A stretch of 64,000 bases of DNA, from assembly GCA_016721315.1 (NCBI GenBank), contig JADKIL010000002.1, positions 186,001-250,000 on the forward strand, given 5' to 3'. The stretch's first letter is position 1. The number at the start of each line of letters is the position of its first letter. The position numbers and the translations under genes were made by a program. Shown here piece by piece: positions 42,794 through 50,688 of this stretch. Source of the DNA: Candidatus Villigracilis vicinus (lineage in GTDB: Bacteria > Chloroflexota > Anaerolineae > Anaerolineales > Villigracilaceae). Under the pieces are notes generated by a model. That model made no database searches and was not told the DNA's origin. It worked only from the letters and a program-made list of their open reading frames with translations.

Positions 42794-43687
42794 TTATTTC
42801 GCGGCAAGCGCTTCCGCGCCGCCGACAATATCCAAAATATCGTTTGTGATCGTCTGTTGACGAACTTTGTTGTACACCAATTGCAGCGCGCTGACGAGTT
42901 CCTTCGCGTTGTCGGTGGCATTGCGCATGGCAACCATACGGGCGGCATGTTCGCTCGCCTGTGATTCGAGGATCGCCTGGTAGACCTGCAATGCAGTGAA
43001 GCGCGGAATGATCTCATCCAGAATTTCACGCTGGTCGGGTTCATATTCATATGCCGCGGAGGGTCCGCTAGAGGCTTTGTGGTCGAAATCCTCAACCAAG
43101 CCCTCGCCTTCCAACTCAAGCGGAAGGAGTTTCTTCACAGTAGCGATCTGGCGCCCCATATTAACGAAGTCAGTGTAAACGAGAAAGACCTCATCAACAT
43201 TGCCATTGTTGTATTCTTCAACAGCAAGACGACCGATGGCAGACACATCAGCAAAAGAGGGTGCCGCGGGAAGGTTGCTGAAATCCGCGATAACATCCTT
43301 GCGGCGGCGGAAGAGCAGATCCCTACCCTTGCGACCGACTGCGATGTATTTGACGGGTACAGAATATTGGTCGAATTTTTGAGCCGTAAAACGGATCACA
43401 TTGGAGTTGTAAGCGCCTGCCAGACCGCGATCGCCAGTGACGACCACAACCAGTGCATTCTTAACGTTGGAGCGCTTTACAAGCAGCGGATGCAAAGAGT
43501 CACGTCCCGGTTGTTCGGCGACATGCCTGAGCACCTGCCACGCTTTCGTTGCATAGGATCGTGTCGCCATGACCGCATTTACTGCCTTGCGGACCTTGCT
43601 GGCGCTCACTGTTTCCAGCGCACGTGTGACCTGTGAAATGTTCTTTACGCTCTTAATTCGGAGCCGCATTTCACGAGCGGAAGCCAT
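42794..43687 (-). CDS. atpG: ATP synthase F1 gamma subunit
   Basis: 297 residues. The N-terminal helix MASAREMRLRIKSVKNISQV and the C-terminal helix ending IVGGAEALAAK form the coiled-coil shaft of F1. The central Rossmann-like part contains VVVTGDRGLAGAYNSNVIR. AAAGGA, provided by the adjoining octamer repeat, lies 7 nt before the ATG and probably serves as ribosome-binding site. Confidence 0.97.
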   Translation of the reverse strand: MASAREMRLRIKSVKNISQVTRALETVSASKVRKAVNAVMATRSYATKAWQVLRHVAEQPGRDSLHPLLVKRSNVKNALVVVVTGDRGLAGAYNSNVIRFTAQKFDQYSVPVKYIAVGRKGRDLLFRRRKDVIADFSNLPAAPSFADVSAIGRLAVEEYNNGNVDEVFLVYTDFVNMGRQIATVKKLLPLELEGEGLVEDFDHKASSGPSAAYEYEPDQREILDEIIPRFTALQVYQAILESQASEHAARMVAMRNATDNAKELVSALQLVYNKVRQQTITNDILDIVGGAEALAAK

Positions 43688-43690
43688 AGT

Positions 43691-43792
43691 TAGTCCTTTA
43701 GTCCTTTAGTCTATTTGTCGCTTGGTCATTTGTCTTTTCGTCTTTCGTCTCATTCGACTACTTGACTGCCAGACTATTTGACTGTTCGACTA
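43691..43792. repeat. Octamer/heptamer inverted repeat, GTC-GAC type
   Basis: From 43691 a row of mostly 8-nt units beginning GTC (GTCCTTTA twice, GTCTATTT, GTCGCTTG, GTCATTT, GTCTTTTC) switches near 43755 to 8-nt units beginning GAC (GACTACTT, GACTGCCA, GACTATTT, GACTGTTC). It spans the entire atpA-atpG gap and supplies the atpA stop codon. Confidence 0.82.
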
Positions 43793-45448
43793 ACCAGCCC
43801 AGCCCGCACGGAAGCCATCGAGGGCTTTCGTTAAAGCGGCGCGATTATCATCAGCAATGGTCTTCTTTGCCACAATGTCTTTACCGACTTCGGGATAGGA
43901 AGTTTCCATGTAACGGATGAGGTCGTTCTGCCACTGTGCCATCTTCTCGAGCGGAACACCATCGGCGTAACCGTTCGTACCGGCAAAAATGACCATGACC
44001 TGAAATTCGAATTCCATCGGCTGATATTGCGGCTGTTTGAGAATTTCCTGCATGCGCTGACCACGGCTCAACTGCTGCTGGGTAGACTTATCAAGGTCTG
44101 AAGCCATAAGCGCGAAAGCAGCCAACTCACGATAAGCAGCCATATCGAGGCGCAAGCGACCCGCAACTTGCTTCATCGCCTTCGTTTGAGCATCACCACC
44201 CACGCGGGAAACGGAGATACCCACGTTTACCGCCGGGCGGATACCGGCATTGAACAGGTTGCTCTCAAGATAGATCTGACCATCCGTAATGGAAATAACG
44301 TTGGTCGGAATATAAGCAGAAACGTCACCGAGAAGGGTTTCAATGATGGGAAGAGAAGTGAGCGAACCGCCGGTTCCCTTCACTTTCACAGCCTTGAAGC
44401 CATCCCCCATTGCCTTGGCAGCTTCTTCCGCTTCGTGCTTCGAAAGAGGACCGGTGTACACCTTGCCATCCACGCCGTCTTTGGCGTCAGCGAAGTCACC
44501 ACTGAAATCTTTCTTGGTCACCACAAATTGATTGGCGAGGCGCGCAGAGCGTTCCAACAAGCGGGAGTGAAGGTAGAACACATCGCCGGGATAGGCTTCG
44601 CGTCCTGGAGGGCGGCGGAGAAGCAGGGAGACTTGGCGATACGCCCAAGCATGCTTCGAAAGGTCATCATAAATGATGAGAGCATCGCGACCAGTTTCCA
44701 TGAACTCTTCACCGATGGCAGTGCCTGCATAAGGAGCAATATATTGAAGCGCGGCAGATTCGTCTGCGGAAGCCATTACGATGATGGTGTGTTCCATCGC
44801 GCCGTTCTTCTCAAGAATACCAAGGGTACGAGCGACGGCAGCTTTCTTCTGACCGATCGCTACATAGATACAAGTAATCCCCTTGCCTTTTTGGTTGATG
44901 ATCGCGTCGATGGCGACGGCGGTCTTACCAGTCTGGCGATCGCCGATGATCAACTCACGCTGACCACGACCGATCGGAATCATCGAGTCAATGGACTTGA
45001 TACCGGTCTGAACAGGAGTATCCACATCCTGACGTTCCACCACACCCGGAGCAATGCGTTCGATCGGACGGAAACCGGTCGTCGCAATGGGACCTTTGCC
45101 GTCGATCGGCTCGCCCAATGCATTGACCACACGTCCAACCATTGCATCACCCACCGGCACAGAAGCGATACGTCCCAAACCTTTAACGGACATGCCTTCG
45201 GTAATGCCTTCATAGTCGCCCATGACGATCACACCGACGTTGTCCTTTTCAAGGTTGAACGCAACGCCGATCACACCGTTGGAAAACTGCACAAGTTCCT
45301 GCGCACGAACCTTCGCAAGACCCTGCACACGGGCGATGCCGTCACCCGCTTCAAGCACGACACCAGAGTCGCTGACATTGAATTCGGGCTTAAAACCATC
45401 TATTTGTTTCTGCAAATCACTTGTGATCTGCTTGATCAAGTCTGACAT
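43790..45448 (-). CDS. atpA: ATP synthase F1 alpha subunit with a loop insertion
   Basis: 552 residues, about 45 longer than usual. The P-loop is GDRQTGKTA (~170), then YVAIGQKKAAVART, LRRPPGREAYPGD (~285), and SVSRVGGDAQTKAMKQVAG. The extra length lies between HSRLLERSARLANQF and GGSLTSLPIIETL: a ~40-residue charged segment (including KKDFSGDFADAKDGVDG and GPLSKHEAEEAAKAM) replaces the short turn normally there. It is in frame, with ordinary codon use. GGAGG precedes the ATG. It is the first gene of the F1 cluster; atpH, atpF, atpE and atpB are not next to it, unlike the common order. Confidence 0.96.
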   Translation of the reverse strand: MSDLIKQITSDLQKQIDGFKPEFNVSDSGVVLEAGDGIARVQGLAKVRAQELVQFSNGVIGVAFNLEKDNVGVIVMGDYEGITEGMSVKGLGRIASVPVGDAMVGRVVNALGEPIDGKGPIATTGFRPIERIAPGVVERQDVDTPVQTGIKSIDSMIPIGRGQRELIIGDRQTGKTAVAIDAIINQKGKGITCIYVAIGQKKAAVARTLGILEKNGAMEHTIIVMASADESAALQYIAPYAGTAIGEEFMETGRDALIIYDDLSKHAWAYRQVSLLLRRPPGREAYPGDVFYLHSRLLERSARLANQFVVTKKDFSGDFADAKDGVDGKVYTGPLSKHEAEEAAKAMGDGFKAVKVKGTGGSLTSLPIIETLLGDVSAYIPTNVISITDGQIYLESNLFNAGIRPAVNVGISVSRVGGDAQTKAMKQVAGRLRLDMAAYRELAAFALMASDLDKSTQQQLSRGQRMQEILKQPQYQPMEFEFQVMVIFAGTNGYADGVPLEKMAQWQNDLIRYMETSYPEVGKDIVAKKTIADDNRAALTKALDGFRAGWAG

Positions 45449-45488
45449 TCGGTAGCCTCCACCAGGAAATTCATTTTACGTACAACAA

Positions 45489-45511
45489 CCCGGATAAGGG
45501 GCTTATCCGGG
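45489..45511 (-). other. Hairpin in the atpA leader
   Basis: CCCGGATAAG (45489-45498) pairs with CTTATCCGGG (45502-45511) around a 3-nt loop, 41 nt upstream of the atpA start. It may end upstream transcripts or regulate the F1 operon. Confidence 0.55.
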
Positions 45512-45612
45512 CGTAGGTTCTTTTATCTTGCCACTTAGTGAGTAAGCGCACAAGCGGGCTAATGATACCTGAAAGGTCGGTGATTGTCTAGCACTCCCCC
45601 AGCAACAGGAAG

Positions 45613-45647
45613 TGTGCGTCAGCAGGGCAAATCCCTGCTGACGCACA
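45613..45647. other. 15-bp perfect hairpin in the atpA/ATP-grasp divergent gap
   Basis: Arms 45613-45627 and 45633-45647 are perfectly complementary around a 5-nt loop. No T-run flanks either side. The 307-nt gap holds no other coding signal. Confidence 0.55.
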
Positions 45648-45691
45648 AATGCAAGCATATCAAAAGCCATCCTTAAAAATATCCTCTGCCC

Positions 45692-45719
45692 TTGTCATCC
45701 ATACATCTTATACTATACT
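45692..45719 (+). promoter_or_regulatory. Promoter of the ATP-grasp ligase gene
   Basis: TTGTCA (45692-45697) is followed after 16 nt by TATACT (45714-45719); AGGAG lies at 45737, before the start at 45756. Confidence 0.6.
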
Positions 45720-45755
45720 TCCACAGTCGAAAACACAGGAGCGACTCAATCATTG

Positions 45756-46868
45756 ATGAATACTCGCCGTCCACCGAAACGCCCATGGAAAATAGCCGTC
45801 CTTGCAAATATCAAGGATGATAATCACCCCAAACCGGAGGGCGTCCCGCCAGATGCCTTTGCTGATTTTGATCATATCGAAACTGTGGACGCGCTTCGTG
45901 CTGCGCTCGAAACAGATGGGCATGCCACAGTCTTTATCCAAGCCGATAGAAACCTGCCCTACGCCCTAAAAAAAGCCAAGCCCGATATCTGCTTCAACAT
46001 TGCTGAAGGTCTGGGCGGCGATGCCCGAGAGGCACAAGTACCAGCCTTGCTTGAAATGCTCGCCATCCCTTACACTGGTTCTCGTGTGCTTGCAAACGGC
46101 ATCTCCCTCGATAAAACATTGACCAAACGCATCTGGCGAGACCGCCGGTTGCCAGTTGCCCCTTTTCAAGAGTTCACTTTCGGTGACGAGCCCTTGCGCC
46201 CAGAATTGAAATTTCCGCTCTTTGTCAAACCTGCACGTGAAGGCACCGGCATGGGTGTGGATATGAAAGCCATCGTCAACAATGAGGCAGAATTACGAGA
46301 ACGCACTGATTACATCATTAACACCTATCAGCAACCAGCCTTGGTAGAAAATTTTCTACCGGGGCGCGAATTCACAGTTGGGATTCTCGGCCACAGTGAT
46401 GCAAAATTGTATTCCCGCCACCCGGAATGGTACGAAAAAGACGGTTTCCACCGCTTTCCTGTTTTAGAGCTTGATACCGGCAATACCGAGGGTCCGTGGG
46501 TTTACACCAATGAAGCTAAATCGAAAGATGTTGGTCCTGAAGATAACCCGGGCTTCTTCTGTCCTGCCAATATTGACCCGGAACTGGAAAAGAAATTAAA
46601 GCATCTTGCCTATCGCGCGCACAATATACTCAACGTGCTTGATGTATCGCGCACGGATATTCGCCTGGATGAAGAAGGCAACCCGCGCCTCATCGAGATC
46701 AACACATTGCCAGGACTAACCCCCGACTACAGTGATTTGTGCCTGCAAGCCGCTGCTGAGGGTATCACCCATACCGATCTGGTGCTGGATATCCTCTATC
46801 TCGCCGCCGGTCGTTGGGGCATGATAGAGCCTAGAGAATCGGAAGAAATAAAAAAGAACGGGAAATAA
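45756..46868 (+). CDS. ATP-grasp protein, D-alanine-D-alanine ligase-like
   Basis: 370 residues. The Ddl order is visible: an N-terminal domain with DICFNIAEGLGGDAREAQVPALLEM (the FNxxEG motif that binds the first substrate), GSRVLANGISLDKTLTKRIW (~110-130), the ATP-grasp lysine in LFVKPAREGTGMGVDM (~165), VENFLPGREFTVGILG and the metal-binding DIRLDEEGNPRLIEINTLPGLTP near the C-terminus. The omega-loop region is longer and differs from true Ddl. It likely joins two amino acids or related acids with ATP. No murein gene cluster surrounds it. A 17-bp terminator follows. I use the ATG; a TTG 3 nt earlier is possible. Confidence 0.87.
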   Translation: MNTRRPPKRPWKIAVLANIKDDNHPKPEGVPPDAFADFDHIETVDALRAALETDGHATVFIQADRNLPYALKKAKPDICFNIAEGLGGDAREAQVPALLEMLAIPYTGSRVLANGISLDKTLTKRIWRDRRLPVAPFQEFTFGDEPLRPELKFPLFVKPAREGTGMGVDMKAIVNNEAELRERTDYIINTYQQPALVENFLPGREFTVGILGHSDAKLYSRHPEWYEKDGFHRFPVLELDTGNTEGPWVYTNEAKSKDVGPEDNPGFFCPANIDPELEKKLKHLAYRAHNILNVLDVSRTDIRLDEEGNPRLIEINTLPGLTPDYSDLCLQAAAEGITHTDLVLDILYLAAGRWGMIEPRESEEIKKNGK

Positions 46869-46871
46869 GCA

Positions 46872-46914
46872 AAACAGAACTCCTCGAATATCGGTTCGAG
46901 GAGTTCTGTTTTAA
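46872..46914. terminator. Bidirectional terminator (17-bp stem)
   Basis: Arms 46872-46888 and 46895-46911 are perfectly complementary, with A-run and T-run at the ends. It serves both the ATP-grasp gene and the convergent cytochrome operon. Confidence 0.9.
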
Positions 46915-46937
46915 GGACAGTTTCAGTCTAACGCGCA

Positions 46938-48809
46938 CTAATCATCATCGCCGCCATCACCACCGCCATCATTCTCGAAGTTGTTTCCGTCATGGCAAGC
47001 AGTGCAAGTGGCGGAATGCAGTGAAGCGGTATGACAGGTTCGACAGGTAGTATTACCATGATTAACGCCACTACCGCCTTCATCTGCTATGCTGGGATGT
47101 TGCCCACGATATGCAGCAGACCAATTATTGGTGGTATGGCATGATGCACAGTTCGTCCCAAACATACCAGCATGATAAGCCGGATCGGCATGGCATGAAA
47201 CACAAGCTGAAGCCAGCCCTGAATACACTCCACCAACATGGCAGCGCTCACAAGCCAAATTGACATGGCGACCTGTTAATGGGAACCCGCTCAAGGAATG
47301 ATCGAAGTTAGCTCCTTTCCACGAACTGGTCGAATGACAGGCGGCGCAATTCGTGCCATAACTTCCGTTGTGTTTATCGTCACTGCGATGGCAGGTGACA
47401 CAATCTTGCGGCGTTCCTTTAAAGACGCCATTCACATGACACTGTTCACAGGTTACAGCCACATGCGCTCCGGTCAATTTAAAAGCGGCGAGATTGTGGT
47501 CGAAAGCGGCACCCGCCCATGTATCGGTTGTATGACAGGCAGCACAATTTGCTCCAAATTGACCGTTGTGTTTATCGTCACTGCGGTGGCAGGCGATACA
47601 TTCTTGAGGTGTACCTTGAAAAACGTTATTAACATGGCAGCTTTCGCAGGCGGCAGTGACGTGTGCTCCGGTCAACTTGAAAACAGAAAGATTGTGATCA
47701 AAAGACGCTGGTTCCCAGGCAGCGGTGGTATGACATGCCGCACAATCTGTGCCAAAACGCCCTGCATGAGGCTCATCTTTTAGGTGGCAGGAAGCGCAAT
47801 CTTGAGGCGTACCTTTGAATATCTCGTTTTGATGGCAGGCTTCGCAATCTACAACCTGATGCGCTCCAGTTAACGGGAAGGCAAATTGAGAATGGTCCAC
47901 ATGAGTTTGCTCCCACGCTTCTTCAGAATGACAAGCGGCACAATTTTCACCGAGCGCCCCTTGATGAGCATCATCGTCCTTGTGGCAATCGAAGCAGTTC
48001 TGTGAAGTCAACTTGAAGTCGGCAAAGGTGGTGGCGGCTTCGTGGCAATCCTGACAAGCTGCCTGAGTGTGGGATCCTTTCAAAGGAAACAGAAGCAGGC
48101 TATGGTCAAAGTCAGAAGCGAGGGTTTCCAATCCATCGTGACAATTCAGGCAGTCGAGGCTGTAGACCAGAGAATGCGATTTTGTGAATACTGCATCCAT
48201 GCTGAAATGACAGGTGACACAAGTGCTGACATCGTAGGGTTCATCATATTCACCCTGGTGACAATCGGAGCAGGTAAATGAAGTGTTATCTGATTTTTGT
48301 GGATGAGCACGCAAGGAAAAGCCCAGGTCGTCATGGGGAAAATCTACGAGGTCTACTTCGATAAGTGCAGCCTCCGCGCCGCGATGTTCTGGATGACATT
48401 CCCGGCAGGAAAGGGCTTGGCTTTCCAATGCCAGTTGCATGCGAACATTTCCGCCTCGTGCTCGGATGAAAGTGTTCGTACCCTGCAAAGCAGAAGGCTG
48501 CGCAAGAATGCCATGCAGTCCACTACCTGAGTTGATCTCAACAGCAACACCGGTATGGCAGGTAACACAGCGATCTGCCATGGTTTCGGTGCTCCAAGGC
48601 GCAGTGTGACAGGCAGAACACTCCCCTTCTGTTCCGGCATGCGAGGAGACGCCGCCTAAAGTTTCACCGGTGTGCGCATTCAACTCGCCAGAACTGAACA
48701 GCAAGCCGCCATTGGAATATAGGGCAGCCACTATCACCACTGCGGTGACAATGGCTGCAATGAAAGCTGACGGGGACAGACAACCCAGTTGGGCGGTTGA
48801 GTTCTTCAT
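46938..48809 (-). CDS. 23-haem c-type cytochrome, membrane-anchored
   Basis: 623 residues with 23 CXXCH haem-binding motifs. One N-terminal hydrophobic segment (~15-40, AIVTAVVIVAALYS) anchors or exports it. Residues from ~310 to ~560 contain a 66-residue module with three haem motifs each (pattern CExCHVN..F.GTPQDC..CHRSDDKHNG, then NCAACHTT..W, FDHNL, LTGAHV), present almost perfectly three times and degenerate on each side. The conserved FDH and GAH histidines are likely distal ligands, giving bis-His low-potential haems. The C-terminus ends in an acidic Gly/Asp tail. Such proteins carry electrons outside the cytoplasmic membrane. It is the last gene of the ferredoxin-to-cytochrome operon. 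Confidence 0.95.
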   Translation of the reverse strand: MKNSTAQLGCLSPSAFIAAIVTAVVIVAALYSNGGLLFSSGELNAHTGETLGGVSSHAGTEGECSACHTAPWSTETMADRCVTCHTGVAVEINSGSGLHGILAQPSALQGTNTFIRARGGNVRMQLALESQALSCRECHPEHRGAEAALIEVDLVDFPHDDLGFSLRAHPQKSDNTSFTCSDCHQGEYDEPYDVSTCVTCHFSMDAVFTKSHSLVYSLDCLNCHDGLETLASDFDHSLLLFPLKGSHTQAACQDCHEAATTFADFKLTSQNCFDCHKDDDAHQGALGENCAACHSEEAWEQTHVDHSQFAFPLTGAHQVVDCEACHQNEIFKGTPQDCASCHLKDEPHAGRFGTDCAACHTTAAWEPASFDHNLSVFKLTGAHVTAACESCHVNNVFQGTPQECIACHRSDDKHNGQFGANCAACHTTDTWAGAAFDHNLAAFKLTGAHVAVTCEQCHVNGVFKGTPQDCVTCHRSDDKHNGSYGTNCAACHSTSSWKGANFDHSLSGFPLTGRHVNLACERCHVGGVYSGLASACVSCHADPAYHAGMFGTNCASCHTTNNWSAAYRGQHPSIADEGGSGVNHGNTTCRTCHTASLHSATCTACHDGNNFENDGGGDGGDDD

Positions 48810-48840
48810 CGGTCAGAAAACCTCTGCATGAAGGTGGGTA

Positions 48841-50013
48841 TCAATCGTCACCGCCTTCATGCTCCCGCCCATCGCTGTGGCATTCAATACAATTTTGGTA
48901 ATCAGAAATACCTTCTTCTAAATGTTCTGCCGCAATATTAACCTGGTTATGTTCATGACAGCCATAGCAAGTATAGGTTGTGAGACTGTTGGGATGACAG
49001 GTTTGACAGCTACCATCTCCGTCACCATGCTGGATCGGGAATGTATGTGTACCATTATAGGATGCGGGTTCCCATGCCGTTGTGGTATGACAGCTTGCAC
49101 AATCTGTACCAAATTGGCCGGCGTGCTCCTGTGGTTCAGCGTGACAGGTAACACAACTATTTGAAACAGCAAAACGTTCATGGTCAAATTGCGCATCTTC
49201 CCAATTGGAGGGGTTATGGCAATTTTCACATTCCTGCCCATAGTCCCCGTTATGTTCATCGTCTTGATAATGGCAGGAATAGCAACTCTGCGGCGCGGAC
49301 TGCATGTCTGCAATGGAGCGGGCATCCAGGTGGCACTCGGTGCAGGCAACATTTGCATGACCACCTTCAAGTTTGAAGGGATAGGCATTATGGTTAAAAT
49401 CGTCAAAGCGATCCACCCCATCATGACAGGCAATGCAGTCGGAACCGAACGAGAGCAGATGCGCCTGGGCGAAGGCAACATCCATTTCGCTGTGACAGGT
49501 CTGGCACGAGTCAGAGACGAAGGTAGTCACATCTTCCCCATGGCAATCATCACAAGTGATGGGTGCACCTGATTCTTTTCGTTGATGTTCGTTCAGTGAA
49601 AACCCCAATGCTTCATGCGGGAATACATTTTCACCGAGGTTGGTTAACTCAGCGTTGGCGCCGCGATGATCCTGGTGACAATCACGACAGGCAATACTAG
49701 GTGATTTTTGAACAATGCTGCCATGTAATTCAGCCGCGTTTAACATCTGGCTGGCAATTTCGGTGTGACATTCCAGGCAGCGGTCTGCCATGGTGGCACG
49801 TTCCCACGGCGCAGAGTGACAGGTCTTGCATTCTTTTATATCGGCATGAGATGTCACCCCGCCCATGGTTTCGCCAGGTTGAGCATTAAGCTCCCCTGCG
49901 CTGAACATTTGCGAACCACTCGCAAACGCCACGCCAACGAGAACAAAAAGTGTAATAAGTGCAGCAACAAAACCTGTGCCGGTAAGACAGCCTAGTCGAT
50001 TGGTAGTGTTCAT
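48841..50013 (-). CDS. 14-haem c-type cytochrome, membrane-anchored
   Basis: 390 residues with 14 CXXCH motifs. The N-terminus (NRLGCLTGTGFVAALITLFVLVG) and following FSAGELNAQPGETMGGVTSHA closely resemble the 23-haem neighbour (FSSGELNAHTGETLGGVSSH), so the two are paralogues that diverged by module number. Extra His residues occur in FNHNAYPFKLEGGHA and FDHERF. It ends with an acidic tail. The gene starts 9 nt after the membrane cytochrome b-like gene and ends 31 nt before the 23-haem gene, so they are cotranscribed and probably pass electrons to each other outside the membrane. Confidence 0.95.
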   Translation of the reverse strand: MNTTNRLGCLTGTGFVAALITLFVLVGVAFASGSQMFSAGELNAQPGETMGGVTSHADIKECKTCHSAPWERATMADRCLECHTEIASQMLNAAELHGSIVQKSPSIACRDCHQDHRGANAELTNLGENVFPHEALGFSLNEHQRKESGAPITCDDCHGEDVTTFVSDSCQTCHSEMDVAFAQAHLLSFGSDCIACHDGVDRFDDFNHNAYPFKLEGGHANVACTECHLDARSIADMQSAPQSCYSCHYQDDEHNGDYGQECENCHNPSNWEDAQFDHERFAVSNSCVTCHAEPQEHAGQFGTDCASCHTTTAWEPASYNGTHTFPIQHGDGDGSCQTCHPNSLTTYTCYGCHEHNQVNIAAEHLEEGISDYQNCIECHSDGREHEGGDD

Positions 50014-50022
50014 GACCGCCGC

Positions 50023-50577
50023 CTATTTCAACAGTGTGGCGTAATATAACGCCCCACCCAAATGGACAAAAGCGGAAAAAAACAAGGCAATGCCAATGGG
50101 AATATGGACGGTATGCCAAAGGGACATCATCTGCCGGGCGCGTTTAAGAGCTTCTTGAGAGAGAGTACCTTCGATCTCAAGCCCATCCATGGTGCGGGGA
50201 ATGCGGGTAAAAATGTAACGTCCAACAAATCCGCTGACAACGATGATGAAGGTCAGCAAGGTGGTGGCACCCGCCAGCCCGTTGAACTTCCATGAGGTGT
50301 GAAGCAGCACCATAAAAGGTCCCACCAAGCCCATGTAAATATGGAACTTCAACCAGGTGGACATGCGCCCCAGGGCAGCGCTACGGCTTCTCTTGCGCAG
50401 GCTGTAAAAAGTTTCAGTCATTAACATCAAAATGAAACCCAGAATCCCCAGAGTATGCCCAAAAAATTCACTAGCAGCGGGGATCTCGCGAGTCAAGAAC
50501 GCAACGAGACTGTACCCCGTACTGATCAATATGCAAGTTAAAAAAGCAAGCCAAAGTTCTATGTTTCCACGAAGCAT
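50023..50577 (-). CDS. Cytochrome b561/DUF4405-like membrane protein
   Basis: 184 residues from the ATG at 50577, which has GGGAGGG upstream; a TTG 21 nt earlier is rejected. Five hydrophobic segments carry well-placed histidines: EFFGHTLGILGF, WLKFHIYMGLV with LLHTSW, and LWHTVHIPIGI with AFVHLGGAL. These could ligate two b haems, as in small cytochrome b561 or NarI/DsrM-like proteins. A cytoplasmic loop (RIPRTMDGLEIEGTLSQEAL) lies before the last pair. It would connect cytoplasmic electron donors to the multihaem cytochromes encoded just downstream. Confidence 0.8.
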   Translation of the reverse strand: MLRGNIELWLAFLTCILISTGYSLVAFLTREIPAASEFFGHTLGILGFILMLMTETFYSLRKRSRSAALGRMSTWLKFHIYMGLVGPFMVLLHTSWKFNGLAGATTLLTFIIVVSGFVGRYIFTRIPRTMDGLEIEGTLSQEALKRARQMMSLWHTVHIPIGIALFFSAFVHLGGALYYATLLK

Positions 50578-50688
50578 CGTTGTGCCCTCCCGAGGCAATT
50601 GGTTTTGACGATCCTTTATTTAGCAGATAAAAACAAAGAACACAAATGCTGTTTGAATAACTCAGCAACTCTGTGTTCTCAAATGAAT

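Noticed and set aside
44168..45445. Long plus-strand open frame (425 codons) across atpA
   Set aside because: Antisense to a highly conserved ATP synthase gene; rich in His and Arg with no family features, as typical of antisense shadows of biased coding DNA.
47150..47950. DNA tandem repeat or mobile element in the cytochrome gene
   Set aside because: The periodicity is explained by the 66-residue three-haem protein module; nucleotide copies have diverged and the frame is intact.
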